A stretch of 36,412 nt of DNA from the NCBI GenBank assembly GCA_903921785.1, contig CAIXRH010000214.1, positions 1 to 36,412 of the forward strand, in the 5' to 3' direction. Below the pieces are notes generated by a model. The model was not told the origin of the DNA. It saw only the letters and a list, made by a program, of their open reading frames with translations, and ran no database searches. Position 1 is the stretch's first letter. Every line of letters begins with the position of its first letter. The translations under genes were made by a program, and so were the position numbers. Source of the DNA: an uncultured Pseudomonadota bacterium. Lineage in GTDB: Bacteria; Myxococcota_A; UBA796; SXON01. Positions 23,442 through 32,376 of the stretch are shown in pieces.

Positions 23442-24142
23442 CCCCCAAGCGGGTCTGTGCGGTGGTCGGCGTCGGCCCGGGGAACGCCGCCGCGTTTGCC
23501 CGTCGGTTCGCCAGTGAGGGCTACGCGGTCGCGCTCCTCGCGCGGTCGACCTCGACGAGCGAGGCGCTCGCCGCCGAGCTCGGTGACGCCCGAGCGTACG
23601 CGTGCGACGTCACGGACGCGGCCTCGGTCGAACGGGCGTTCGTTGCGATCGCGGCGGACCTCGGGCCGGTCCACACGATCGTCTACAACGCCGGCTCCGG
23701 CACCTGGGGCACCGTAGAAGAGATCACCCCCGACGTGCTGGAAGGCGCGTTTCGGGTGAACACCCTCGGGCTCTTGCTCTGCGCGCAGCAGGCCATCCCC
23801 GCCATGAAGGCGCAGGGCGCAGGCAACATCGTCGTCGTGGGGTCCACCGCCTCGCGCCGAGGTGTGGCCCGCACGGCCGCCTTCGCGCCGGCAAAGGCGG
23901 CCCAACGCAGCCTCGCCGAGTCGATGGCGCGCCACCTGTGGCCGCAGGGCATCCACGTGGCGCTCATCATCGTGGATGGCGTGGTCGACGCCCCTCGTTC
24001 CCGAGCGCTGATGGTCGGAAAGGCCGCAGACTCCTTCCTCTCGCCGGACGCCCTGGCCCACACCGCGTTCCATCTGGCAACACAGCACCCCTCGGCGTGG
24101 TCCTTCGAGGTAGAAGCCCGCCCGTTCAACGAACCCTGGTAG
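23438..24142 (+). CDS. Short-chain dehydrogenase/reductase with Tyr to Phe change
   Basis: 234 residues with the classical SDR fold: dinucleotide loop G11-V-G-P-G15-N, NAG at 84-86, catalytic Ser136 in VVVGSTAS and Lys153. The residue four positions before this lysine, normally the catalytic tyrosine of Y-x-x-x-K, is Phe149 (AAFAPAKAA). Without it standard ketone or alcohol chemistry would be impaired, unless this subfamily uses another acid. Related sequences of this GPGN type may share the change, but I cannot confirm it. It is cotranslated with the membrane protein and lies 9 bases before pirin. Confidence 0.85.
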   Translation: MTPKRVCAVVGVGPGNAAAFARRFASEGYAVALLARSTSTSEALAAELGDARAYACDVTDAASVERAFVAIAADLGPVHTIVYNAGSGTWGTVEEITPDVLEGAFRVNTLGLLLCAQQAIPAMKAQGAGNIVVVGSTASRRGVARTAAFAPAKAAQRSLAESMARHLWPQGIHVALIIVDGVVDAPRSRALMVGKAADSFLSPDALAHTAFHLATQHPSAWSFEVEARPFNEPW

Positions 24143-24151
24143 GAGCCCCCG

Positions 24152-24973
24152 ATGGCCAACGAACGCAGGATCGACCTCCGCACCCGAGGTACCCAGCACG
24201 GGTTCATCCGTCGCATGGTGAGCCCCGGCGACCTCGGCGAACGACTCAAGCCGTTCATCTTCCTCGACTACGTCGGGGGGCGGGTGGCGCCCGGCACCGG
24301 GTTCGGCTTTCACCCCCACTCCGGGATCGCCACGCTCACCTACCAGGTGAACGCGGACGTCGCGTACGAGGACACCGCCGGGCAGAAGGGAGTCGTCCAG
24401 GCCACGGGGCTCGAGTGGATGCGCGCCGGCGGCGGCACGTGGCACCAGGGGACCCTTCACCCGCGGGCCGAGAGCGTCATGGGGTTCCAGCTCTGGCTGT
24501 CCTTGCCGCCTCCGCTCGAGGACGGCCCCCCGGAGGGCCTCTACGTCGCGCCGGAGCAGGTGCCGCAGGTCGGAAACGTCCGCGTGCTGCTCGGTTCCTG
24601 GGGCGGCGCGACCAACCCGATCCCCACCCCGTCGCCCGCCGTCTACCTCGACGTGGTGCTTGAAGCCGGCGAGTCCTGGCGCTTCGAACCTCCCGACGGC
24701 CACACGGTGGGCTGGGCGATGGTGTACGCGGGTCGCGCCCGGATCTGTGGCGAGGAGCTCGAGGGGGAGCTCGTCGTGCTCGACGAGTCGGACGGCGCGT
24801 TCACGGTGGAGGCGGTGCAGTCGTGCCGCGTGCTCGTCGGCTGCGCGGCGAAGCACCCCCACGCGCTGGTCCTGGGCCGGTACTCGGTCCACTCCAGCGC
24901 GGCGTCCCTGGCGAAGGGCGAGGCCAACATCCGGGCGATCGGGCAGCAGTTGCGGCAGCAGGGGCGCATGTAG
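24152..24973 (+). CDS. Pirin family protein
   Basis: 273 residues of two cupin barrels. The N-terminal barrel has the pirin metal-binding phrases: FHPHSGIATLTY with H54 and H56, EDTAGQKGVVQATGLEWMRAGGGTWHQ with H98. The fourth ligand, Glu two residues after the last His in known pirins, is Gly100 here, so metal binding may be changed. Pirins act as quercetinases or redox-linked cofactors. It is the last gene of the operon controlled by the divergent LysR regulator. The next sequence, 58 bases on, is a dispersed repeat. Confidence 0.88.
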   Translation: MANERRIDLRTRGTQHGFIRRMVSPGDLGERLKPFIFLDYVGGRVAPGTGFGFHPHSGIATLTYQVNADVAYEDTAGQKGVVQATGLEWMRAGGGTWHQGTLHPRAESVMGFQLWLSLPPPLEDGPPEGLYVAPEQVPQVGNVRVLLGSWGGATNPIPTPSPAVYLDVVLEAGESWRFEPPDGHTVGWAMVYAGRARICGEELEGELVVLDESDGAFTVEAVQSCRVLVGCAAKHPHALVLGRYSVHSSAASLAKGEANIRAIGQQLRQQGRM

Positions 24974-25030
24974 GCATGGGGGCTCCGACCCCGCCGAGGC
25001 CTGACCGAAGCGCAACGAGGGCCGAACCGG

Positions 25031-25070
25031 GTCCCACCTCCCAGCCCTCCCCCACCCTCGCGAGCCAGGA
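25031..25070. repeat. Dispersed 40-nt GC-rich repeat, copy 1
   Basis: Forty bases matching 35439-35478 with one difference. One strand is C-rich (CCCACCTCCC, CTCCCCCACCCTCGCGAGCC). It lies between convergent genes. Confidence 0.7.
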
Positions 25071-25109
25071 AAAGCGTCAGAGACGAGCCGCGCAGGATCG
25101 CGGCGTCCC

Positions 25110-25146
25110 AAAAAACGGCCCGGCGGGTCGCGCGGGTTCGCCGGGC
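25110..25146 (-). terminator. Rho-independent terminator of the kinase gene
   Basis: On the minus strand, 17 bases after the kinase stop, GCCCGGCG pairs with CGCCGGGC around a 13-base loop and is followed by CCG and six T. This is a textbook intrinsic terminator, rare to see so clearly in this GC-rich window. Confidence 0.85.
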
Positions 25147-25162
25147 GGTGGAAGCGGCCGGG

Positions 25163-28100
25163 TCAGGACTCGGTGGCTCCCCGCGGCGGCCTCGCAAGGT
25201 ACAAGGCGAACCACCGCGACGGGTTGGCCACCCCGCACACGGCGGTGCGGGTACCGAGGGACCATTCACAGGCCGCGGCGTGCATCGTGAGGCCGGAGGC
25301 TTCTGCCGCGGACCGCGCCTCCTCGAGGTGCTCCGCCGAGGCGAGACACTTCAGCACACTCGCGGCGAGCGCGTGGGTGTCCGCCGGGGGCCAGCGGGGC
25401 GAAGCGGCCAGCCAGCCCGGCGCACCCGGCGGCTCGAGCAGCCACTCCAATCGGCGCACCTGCGCGGCGACGAAGGGTATCCCCGACATCCGCGAGCTCT
25501 TCAGCGGCCGGCGGTCCCCATCGAAGGCGACACGGGCGGCGTCGAGGCGGCCAGCGTACACGAGCGCCAGCACACGGTTGCGCAGCGCAAGCCAGTGCTG
25601 GAAGGTGAAGCGGGAGACCGGCCATCGGTTGAGCGCGGCGTCGACCCGAGCGAGGGACCGGTCAGGATCGTCAGCGGCGAGGTCGAGCATCGCCCGGTAG
25701 AGCTCCACGGTCACCTCGGCGCAACGGTCACCGACCGATCGTCCTCGACGCTCGGCGTCATCGGCGCGACGGGCCAGGTCCGGCAGATCGCCGAGCGCCT
25801 CCGCGGCGAACAGGCCCAGGTTGCGAGTGACGCTGGGCATCAGCGTGGACTCACAATGGGCCTCCGCGGCGAGCCCAGCCGCGGCGTCCGCCTGTACCCG
25901 CGCATCCCGAAGGTCGCCCACCATCAGGGACAGCTTCGCCCGGTTGACCAGGATCTTGAGAGCGAACTCCGGCTCCAATCGTTGCAGATCGGCCTCGGCC
26001 TCGCGCTGAAGCGCCCGAGTGCGATCGTTGAGCCTCCCGAGGCTCGCCAGGAGTATTGCAAGGCGGCTCCTGCACAGGGCGAGCTCCGCACCCTCCGCGT
26101 CCCGCAGGCGCCCGGGCACGGTGTCCAGCGCGAGCAACGCCGCGCGCATCGGCTCCAGGGAGACCAACCCCTCCTCGACGGACAGGGCAAGCGCGGCGGT
26201 CTCCGGAGAATGGCGGCTGGGGATGCCAAGCAGCAGCCGCGCGACGCCCAACATCAGCCGCGCTTGGAGCTGTCCGTTCGCCTCGGGTATCTCGAGCCCC
26301 GCATCCTGGAGCAGTGGCGCCGAGGCGGCCAGCCCGCGGTCCAGGTCGCCCGCGAAGAAGTACATCCGCGCGGCTCGGAGGCGGGTACCCGGGATCGCCG
26401 ACGCCGCGCTCTCGAAGCACACGGCGGCCTCCGCGCACCGCCCCGCGCCTTCGAGCGCCCTCCCCAGCAGCTCATCGAGCTCGGGATCCGGTCGGGTGGA
26501 GGCCGTGGCGGCGATGCGCAGCAGCTCCACGGCGCGCGCAAAGGCGAGGCCCGCGAGCGCCTGGGTGCCCGCGATCCGGGCAGCGAGCGCCGCGGCGCGG
26601 ACGTCTCCGGCGCCGAGCAGGTGTTGGCATCGGGCGAAAGGATCGCCATCAGGTCCGAGCACTTCGACGAGTGCGCGGTGCGCGTCGGTCGCCTCCTCGG
26701 GGGTCAGCAGCGCGAGGAGCCCAGTCCGCACCTGCTCATGGTAAACCTCGAGCCGGGCATCATCCCCGACCCCCCACTCGCGGGCCAACCGCAGGACGCG
26801 GAGCCCGTCCAGCATCGGGTCGGCGCCATCCTCCTGTTCGGCCACCTGCCCCAGGGTCAGCGGGAAGGACGCGAGCGCCACCATCGCCAACGCGCGTCGG
26901 GAGTGCTCCGGGAGGCTGCGAATGGCGCTGACGACGGCGGAGCGCACGTCGCCCACTCGGTCACGGGAATCAGACAGGAGGGCGAGGAGGAACGGCTGAC
27001 CGCCAGACTGCTCGACGACAGCCGCGACGTCGGCGTCGGGCATCGTAAGCCTCGCGAACTCAGCGACCTCACCGGGGTTGAGCGGTCCGAGCCGGATCGC
27101 GGTTCGTGTGGGGAGCACGCGGTCGAGGACGGCGGACGCCGCGTCCGCGTCATCGCGCACCGCCAGGACCACGAGCACGGGGGCCGTCCTGGCCTCGGCG
27201 AGGCCGTCCTCCAACAAGGAGACGCTGTCTGTGTCGGACCACTGGGCGTCATCGAGGATGATCACCAGCGGCGCGTCGGCAGCGAGGCGGCGCAGGAGCG
27301 CTGCGAACGCGCGAACAAGCGCCTCTCGAGCCACCGGGGCTCCGGCGTCGGGTTGCCTTCCCCAGCGCATCCCGGGGAAGGCCGTGCCGAGCGGATGGAA
27401 CTCCGGGGCCACACCCCTCTCGCCGCTCGCGACGCCGTCGAGTCGCGAGCGCGCGGCTTCGAGGATCGGGTCCAGCGCCTTGAACGGCAGGGCGTCCCGC
27501 GGCGAGACGCGAGAGAAGAGGGTGACGCACCGCCCCTGACAGCGCCGCGCAAAGGCATCCACCAAGGCCGATTTACCGGACCCGGAACCGCCACGCACCC
27601 AGGCGACCTCCGGCAGTCGGTGGGCTCGGACGGAGTCCAGGGCGGACTCCAGGGCCGCGAGCTCGTCCCCGCGCCCCACAAAAGGGCGCGCAGGGGTCCG
27701 CATCGGCGCAATTCCGAGTCGCGCGAGCACCTCTTCTCCCGAGGGGCGTCGCTCTGGCACGGGATCCAGCAACTCGTACGCCAACGCGGCCAGCAGCGGG
27801 TCCCTCTCCCATCTTAGCGCGCCCAATTCCGGGCGGGGGGCCCGCGGCGTGGGGGGCGCGCCCGTGAGCCCCTGTGCGAGGATCACCCCGAACGCGTACC
27901 AATCGCTCGCAGCCAGCGCCGGCCCCGAGTTCACCTGTTCGGGGGCCATGTAGCCGGGCGTCCCGCTCGGCGAGTGCCGGGCCTCGCCGCGGCGCATGGC
28001 GAGCCCGTAGTCGATCACAACCGCCCGCCCGTCGGGTTGGACGAGGACATTGTCGGGCTTCAGGTCCAGGTGGAGGAGCCCGCCGGTGTGGAGCGCAGCC

Positions 28101-28537
28101 ACGCCCGCGGCGATCTGGACCACGGCCGCCCGGAGCATCTCGCTGTCGGCGGGCGCAGGGTCACGCATTCGCACCGGGTCGCGGCGGAGGCCGAGCCACT
28201 CGTCGAGCGGCGTCTGGACCAACCGCTCCATGACGAGCAGCGTCTCGCCACGCAGGGAGATCAACTCGTGGTGGCGGACGAGATTCGGATGCCAGAGCTC
28301 CTCGGCCAGGCGGAACTCGCGACGCAGCAGCAGCTCAACCTCCGGGCTCTTCCAGCGTGCGGCTTTGATCGCGACGGCATTCCCGCGGCGAGTGTCCGTG
28401 GCTTCCCAGACATCCCCCATCCCACCGCTTGCGATGCGCACCTCGATGCGGTACTTTCCGACAAGCCGCCCGGGACCGAGCGGTGCCGCCTCCGGATCAG
28501 GAGGCGTCGGGGCCGAGAACGAGGTTGGAGTGCGCAT
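25163..28537 (-). CDS. Ser/Thr protein kinase fused to AAA-type ATPase and TPR-like region
   Basis: 1124 residues. Kinase domain about 28-275: glycine loop SGGMGDVW, Lys58 in VAIK, catalytic loop H156-L-D158-L-K-P-D-N163, D176-Y-G in place of DFG, and APE at 198-200. The second domain, about 285-560, starts FVGRGDELAAL with Walker A G-G-S-G-S-G-K322-S and Walker B VIILDD430. It is the predicted-ATPase type of signalling hubs such as PknK-like kinases. From about 600 to the end the protein is Ala/Leu/Arg helical and TPR-like, for partner binding. No membrane segment. The start at 28537 shares CATG with the divergent oxidase and has no Shine-Dalgarno. It is likely a cytoplasmic sensor-integrator. 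Confidence 0.88.
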   Translation of the reverse strand: MRTPTSFSAPTPPDPEAAPLGPGRLVGKYRIEVRIASGGMGDVWEATDTRRGNAVAIKAARWKSPEVELLLRREFRLAEELWHPNLVRHHELISLRGETLLVMERLVQTPLDEWLGLRRDPVRMRDPAPADSEMLRAAVVQIAAGVAALHTGGLLHLDLKPDNVLVQPDGRAVVIDYGLAMRRGEARHSPSGTPGYMAPEQVNSGPALAASDWYAFGVILAQGLTGAPPTPRAPRPELGALRWERDPLLAALAYELLDPVPERRPSGEEVLARLGIAPMRTPARPFVGRGDELAALESALDSVRAHRLPEVAWVRGGSGSGKSALVDAFARRCQGRCVTLFSRVSPRDALPFKALDPILEAARSRLDGVASGERGVAPEFHPLGTAFPGMRWGRQPDAGAPVAREALVRAFAALLRRLAADAPLVIILDDAQWSDTDSVSLLEDGLAEARTAPVLVVLAVRDDADAASAVLDRVLPTRTAIRLGPLNPGEVAEFARLTMPDADVAAVVEQSGGQPFLLALLSDSRDRVGDVRSAVVSAIRSLPEHSRRALAMVALASFPLTLGQVAEQEDGADPMLDGLRVLRLAREWGVGDDARLEVYHEQVRTGLLALLTPEEATDAHRALVEVLGPDGDPFARCQHLLGAGDVRAAALAARIAGTQALAGLAFARAVELLRIAATASTRPDPELDELLGRALEGAGRCAEAAVCFESAASAIPGTRLRAARMYFFAGDLDRGLAASAPLLQDAGLEIPEANGQLQARLMLGVARLLLGIPSRHSPETAALALSVEEGLVSLEPMRAALLALDTVPGRLRDAEGAELALCRSRLAILLASLGRLNDRTRALQREAEADLQRLEPEFALKILVNRAKLSLMVGDLRDARVQADAAAGLAAEAHCESTLMPSVTRNLGLFAAEALGDLPDLARRADDAERRGRSVGDRCAEVTVELYRAMLDLAADDPDRSLARVDAALNRWPVSRFTFQHWLALRNRVLALVYAGRLDAARVAFDGDRRPLKSSRMSGIPFVAAQVRRLEWLLEPPGAPGWLAASPRWPPADTHALAASVLKCLASAEHLEEARSAAEASGLTMHAAACEWSLGTRTAVCGVANPSRWFALYLARPPRGATES

Positions 28538-30161
28538 GGATGAGATGAACGCCGATATTATCATCGTGGGAACTGGAGCAGCCGGGCTCGCGACGGCCCT
28601 GGAGCTCGTCGACCAGCTCAAGGCTGCCTGCCCGAGCATCCTGTTTTTGGAACGCGAGAAGGAGCGCCTCGGAGGACGGGTCCACAATGAGGAGAAGCTG
28701 TTCGACTTCGGAGCTGCATATCTGGGCCCGGCGCAGACGTGCATCTGGAGCATGGTAGAGCGGTTCACCGGGGCGAAGCTGTCGGGCGAGGAGGGCGATC
28801 CGGACACGGAGCGGTTCCTGTACCGCAACTATTGGCCCCCCGAGTCCGTTTCGTTCTACCAGGGGCCGGGGAGGCCCGTGCAGTGGGTCACGGGGAACTA
28901 CCCCCTCCCCGAGGACGCCGAGGCCTTCGTCACCCGGCTGGAGGTGCTCGCCCGGGCCGCTGCGCTGTGGATCTTCAAGTTCGGGCGGCCCATCTGGTCC
29001 ATGCCTGGCGCGCAAGGCTTGGACAAGCTCAATTGCCGCGAGCTCCCCTCGCTGCTCCTGGACACGCCGCCGACCGCCGAGCTCCTCGAACTCGTAGACA
29101 TCGCGGTGCGGTCCGCGTTCTCGGTGGAGGCCACCGCGATGTCCGCGCTCTACCTCGTCGAGTACTCCGCACGGTGCGGCGGGTTCCAGACCTTCGAGAA
29201 CGTAAACGGCACAGGGGACTCACACCGAATTCGCGAGGGGATGGGCTGGCTTCTGGGGCAGATCTGGGGCGTCCTCAAGGCGAATGGCAAGGTGAATCTG
29301 GTGCAGGGCGACGCCGCGCGCGTGCGGAGCATCGAGCAGAACGACCAGGGCGTCGTGGTAACCGCAGCGTCGGGCACGACGTATCGGGCGCCGCACCTCG
29401 TCCTCGCCCTCTCCCCGTTTGTCCACCAAGCGACGGCCCATCACGGAAACTTCGCGATCGGAGGGAACTTCGTCGTCGGCGCGCAGAAGGCCCTGGCCGC
29501 CGCGATGATCCCAGGGCTCACCCGGAAGCTGTTCGTGAAGTACGATCGGGCGTTTTGGCGCGAGCGCGGGCAGAACGGGTATGGCCTGAGCCATGGCGGT
29601 CCGATCGACTGGGTGATGGACAACTGCGCCGACCATCGGGACGAGGATGGGCGGTGGATCGTGGACACGGCGGCGCTGATGGTCTTCATCGTGGCCGACC
29701 AGGTCATCCCGTTCATGCAGAAAGCGCTCGCGGATCAGGACGCGGCCATCCTCGGCCAGCTGGCCGTGATCTTCGGCCCCGAGGCGCTCAACGGGAACGT
29801 CATTCACAGCGACTCCCCCAACATGTTCTGTCCGGCCGGAGTGCACCCGCCTGGTGCCCTCACCACCCACAAGGTGGCGCTGCGTGAGCCTAACGACCGG
29901 GTCTACTTCGCGGCGTCGGAGCTGGGCATCAACTGGCCCGGCGGGTACGTGAACGGCGCGCTCGAATCCGGACGCTGGGCCGCCCGCCGGTACCTCAACG
30001 ACGTTCGCCAGATGGGCCTCCCCCTGGAGGACGAAGCCACGATCGCGGGCCTGATGCTGCCCCCGTTGGCCCCCGCGCAATTCGGCACCGCCTCGCCCAC
30101 CGACGCCGCAGCGGCGGACGCCTTCCTTGCCAACCTCATCGCGGCTCCGCTGCCGCGTTGA
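28536..30161 (+). CDS. Flavin-containing amine oxidase
   Basis: 541 residues of the FAD-dependent amine oxidase / protoporphyrinogen-oxidase-like fold. FAD-binding dinucleotide loop IIIVGTGAAGLATA (about 8-21), then LEREKERLGGRVHNEEKLFDFGAAYLG (about 38-64), and a C-terminal FAD strand VYFAASELGINWPGGYVNGALESGRWAA (about 455-482). This matches the aGe...w.Gy..GA..SG end of the family. No signal peptide. The ATG at 28536 has GGAG 5 bases upstream; a second ATG at 28545 would drop three residues. It is divergent from the kinase with both start codons in one CATG, and convergent with the ceramidase-like gene (51 bases apart). Substrate unknown. Confidence 0.88.
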   Translation: MDEMNADIIIVGTGAAGLATALELVDQLKAACPSILFLEREKERLGGRVHNEEKLFDFGAAYLGPAQTCIWSMVERFTGAKLSGEEGDPDTERFLYRNYWPPESVSFYQGPGRPVQWVTGNYPLPEDAEAFVTRLEVLARAAALWIFKFGRPIWSMPGAQGLDKLNCRELPSLLLDTPPTAELLELVDIAVRSAFSVEATAMSALYLVEYSARCGGFQTFENVNGTGDSHRIREGMGWLLGQIWGVLKANGKVNLVQGDAARVRSIEQNDQGVVVTAASGTTYRAPHLVLALSPFVHQATAHHGNFAIGGNFVVGAQKALAAAMIPGLTRKLFVKYDRAFWRERGQNGYGLSHGGPIDWVMDNCADHRDEDGRWIVDTAALMVFIVADQVIPFMQKALADQDAAILGQLAVIFGPEALNGNVIHSDSPNMFCPAGVHPPGALTTHKVALREPNDRVYFAASELGINWPGGYVNGALESGRWAARRYLNDVRQMGLPLEDEATIAGLMLPPLAPAQFGTASPTDAAAADAFLANLIAAPLPR

Positions 30162-30212
30162 GACGGTGAACGCTCCGGCGCGACCGGGGTCGGCAACCCG
30201 AGGTTCGCCCGC

Positions 30213-31730
30213 TCAATCGGCGGCGGAATCGGGCTCCGCAGGCGCGCCGGCGAGCGGCCAGGGCGTGGTCGGGTGGAGGACGGCCGCCAGCTCCGTGATG
30301 GAACGCGACCCATAAACGGTCATCGCGCCCTCGTAATGCTGGCACGCGAACTCAGCCGACGTCGTGAGATAGCCGATGTACTCGCCGGCGTATCCGATCC
30401 CGAGCACCTCGCACCCCGGCGCCGGGGCGAACTGGCGCTCCAACTCCGCCAGCGCCCAGCCCGTGGGTTCGCCGGGGCAGGTGAAGATCACATGGCCCGC
30501 GAGGCGGATGCGCCGCAGCGGCACCGCGGTGGGGCCGGCCTTGGCGTTGACCTGACTCAAGGCAATCGCGGTGATCGGGTCGTGGGAACCCCACTTCGCC
30601 GCCTGGTCGGGGGGAGCGGGCACCGGCGGCCCCGCCTTGCTGCCCTCGCGGCAGGCCAGGTCCTGGGTCCAGAGTGGGCTCCGATAGTCTTCCGCGCCTC
30701 CCAGCGCGGGGGCACCGAGGAGCGGACGGGGCAGGGAGGAGCCCGGGTTCCAGCAGGTGGACTCCCACTCGAAGTCAGCGCGCGGAGGCCCCGAGGGCAG
30801 CGCAGCCAGCGTCAACATCTCCGCGCTGACCTCCTGCGCCGCCTGGCGGGCGAGCGCGATCCCCTGACAACGGCTTGGGTCGGCCGGGAGGTAGCCTCCC
30901 GAGGGCGGCAGCGGGGACACATCGCCAGCCGCCCCCTGGGCCAGCGCCACGACGACGGGCGGGCCGACTCCGGAGAGCTGCCTCTCGACGTTCGTCGTCG
31001 CGATCCCGGGCCAATCCGCGGAGTAGCTGCTCCACGCCTGCCCCAGCGCGGTGGCGTGGCAGGCGTAGACGCCGAAGAGCGCCCGGAGCGAGCCGTCGGC
31101 GCGTCTGGCGCGCAGGGCCCGCAGCCGCGGGTCCACCATGGTGTGGAGGACATCCCGTTGTAGACCGGGTCGGGTTCGGAACCGCGCCACCCACGCCGCC
31201 GCCGTGCCTCCGGCGAGGAACGCGGCTTCGCTCCGCTGAGCTCCGACACCCCAGAGCTCGTCGCCGACCAGGTCGACGCTGCCGGGCGCGAGGTCCGCCA
31301 CCGCGGCGTCGAGGCCCTCGCGCAGCCGACGTAGAAGCAGCTTGACGAGCGGGTCGTTCGCCCCCGCGTCGAGCGTAAGGGTCGGAGCGTAGTTCCAGAG
31401 CTTGTTGTTGAAATACCGACTCGGGCCGGTGTGGGTGTGGGTGGTGGCGAACAGCAGGTGGGACTCCGGGAGACGGAGGTCCGCGGCGGCGGCGCGCCCG
31501 AGCTGAGCCGCCAGTCCCGCGCTCGGACCCCAGAGGTCCGCGAAAATGAACGCGAACCGCTCTCCGGTTGCGACCTCGATCACCAAGGTCCGTGCATGCA
31601 GCTCCTGCTCGTCCCCCGCGGCGGGACTCCCGTTGGCCACCTTACTCGCCACCGAGTAGCCACACATATGGTGGCGGCCGAGTTCCCTCGACAGCGCGAC
31701 CTTCGACGCCCCCACCCTCACGATCTCCAT
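30213..31730 (-). CDS. Neutral/alkaline ceramidase-like hydrolase without signal peptide
   Basis: 505 residues matching the N-terminal catalytic domain of neutral ceramidase, which splits ceramide to sphingosine and fatty acid. Zinc histidines are seen in THTHTGPS (H98 or H100) and ACHAT (H225). AAGDVSP at about 268-273 fits the GDVSPN motif, making Ser272 the candidate nucleophile. The late motif GYAGEYIGYLTTSAEFACQHYEGA carries the Glu and Tyr zinc ligands. The start at 31730 follows AGGAG and gives MEIVRVGASK, with no signal peptide, unlike secreted bacterial ceramidases. The C-terminal Ig-like domain of known ceramidases appears to be missing or very short. Ceramide specificity is inferred from the family. 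Confidence 0.82.
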   Translation of the reverse strand: MEIVRVGASKVALSRELGRHHMCGYSVASKVANGSPAAGDEQELHARTLVIEVATGERFAFIFADLWGPSAGLAAQLGRAAAADLRLPESHLLFATTHTHTGPSRYFNNKLWNYAPTLTLDAGANDPLVKLLLRRLREGLDAAVADLAPGSVDLVGDELWGVGAQRSEAAFLAGGTAAAWVARFRTRPGLQRDVLHTMVDPRLRALRARRADGSLRALFGVYACHATALGQAWSSYSADWPGIATTNVERQLSGVGPPVVVALAQGAAGDVSPLPPSGGYLPADPSRCQGIALARQAAQEVSAEMLTLAALPSGPPRADFEWESTCWNPGSSLPRPLLGAPALGGAEDYRSPLWTQDLACREGSKAGPPVPAPPDQAAKWGSHDPITAIALSQVNAKAGPTAVPLRRIRLAGHVIFTCPGEPTGWALAELERQFAPAPGCEVLGIGYAGEYIGYLTTSAEFACQHYEGAMTVYGSRSITELAAVLHPTTPWPLAGAPAEPDSAAD

Positions 31731-32376
31731 GTTTTGGCTCCTCGGTGTTCGCGGGGAGGTTCTCACAGTCGTCGTGAACTCACAAGCGCTCGCGCGGAGA
31801 TTCGTACCGCCTCCGCCCTCGCGCGCCGGACCCATCAAGGGAGGCCCGACTGCGACGAGCGACGGCGCCCGGTCCGCCCGGGGGTGGACCCAAGCTGGCT
31901 CCTGCCGCAGGGCAGGCCCGGAGGGCGATCGTGCCCCGACCGGTCAACCCGGCGGTTCGCATCCCGTCCGGCCGCCCCGATCCACATCCGACACGAGGCC
32001 GAGGGCCCAACCACCGCCGCCACCTGGGCATGCTCGCCGCCGCTCGTCGCGGCCGCCCGAAGTCAAACCCAGAGCACGCTGTCCGCGCGCCCGCCCCGGT
32101 CCAGGCGCCCACGCCAGTCATGGCTCGCGACGGTCCTGCCGAGGTGGGAGGGGGAACCAATGTTCTCCCCGGACCTGAGCCGCCGCGACCCGGGAGCTCC
32201 TGGCGTCCACAGCGATGATCGGGGAGGAGCGGGGGAACCGCGTGTCCCGATGCACCGCCGCGCCCATCGAATCATGGTGGAAAACATAGGACTTACCTCG
32301 GTCCTCGCCCTCGAAACGAGCACCACACTGTCAACCGTCCCGCTCGCGGGCCGTCAAGACGGCCCCGCGCCGATCG
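31731..32376. other. Long non-coding spacer with degenerate repeats
   Basis: 646 bases without a credible gene. Near 32108-32160 a plus-strand stretch containing TGGCTCGCGA resembles the inverted form of the 40-nt repeat at 25031 and 35439, with many changes. At 31970-31980 it has 11 bases like the end of tRNA-Pro. The stretch 32270-32345 is AT-richer than its surroundings. Confidence 0.4.
32348..32365. terminator. Perfect hairpin after the M4 protease gene
   Basis: GGGCCGTC-AA-GACGGCCC lies 11 bases beyond the minus-strand stop at 32377. It lacks a T-run, so it may slow or protect the transcript rather than end it alone. Confidence 0.45.

Noticed and set aside
25148-27817. 889-codon plus-strand frame opposite the kinase-ATPase gene
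   Set aside because: Encodes only Arg/Gly/Glu-rich sequence with no motif, while the minus strand has clear kinase and Walker motifs.
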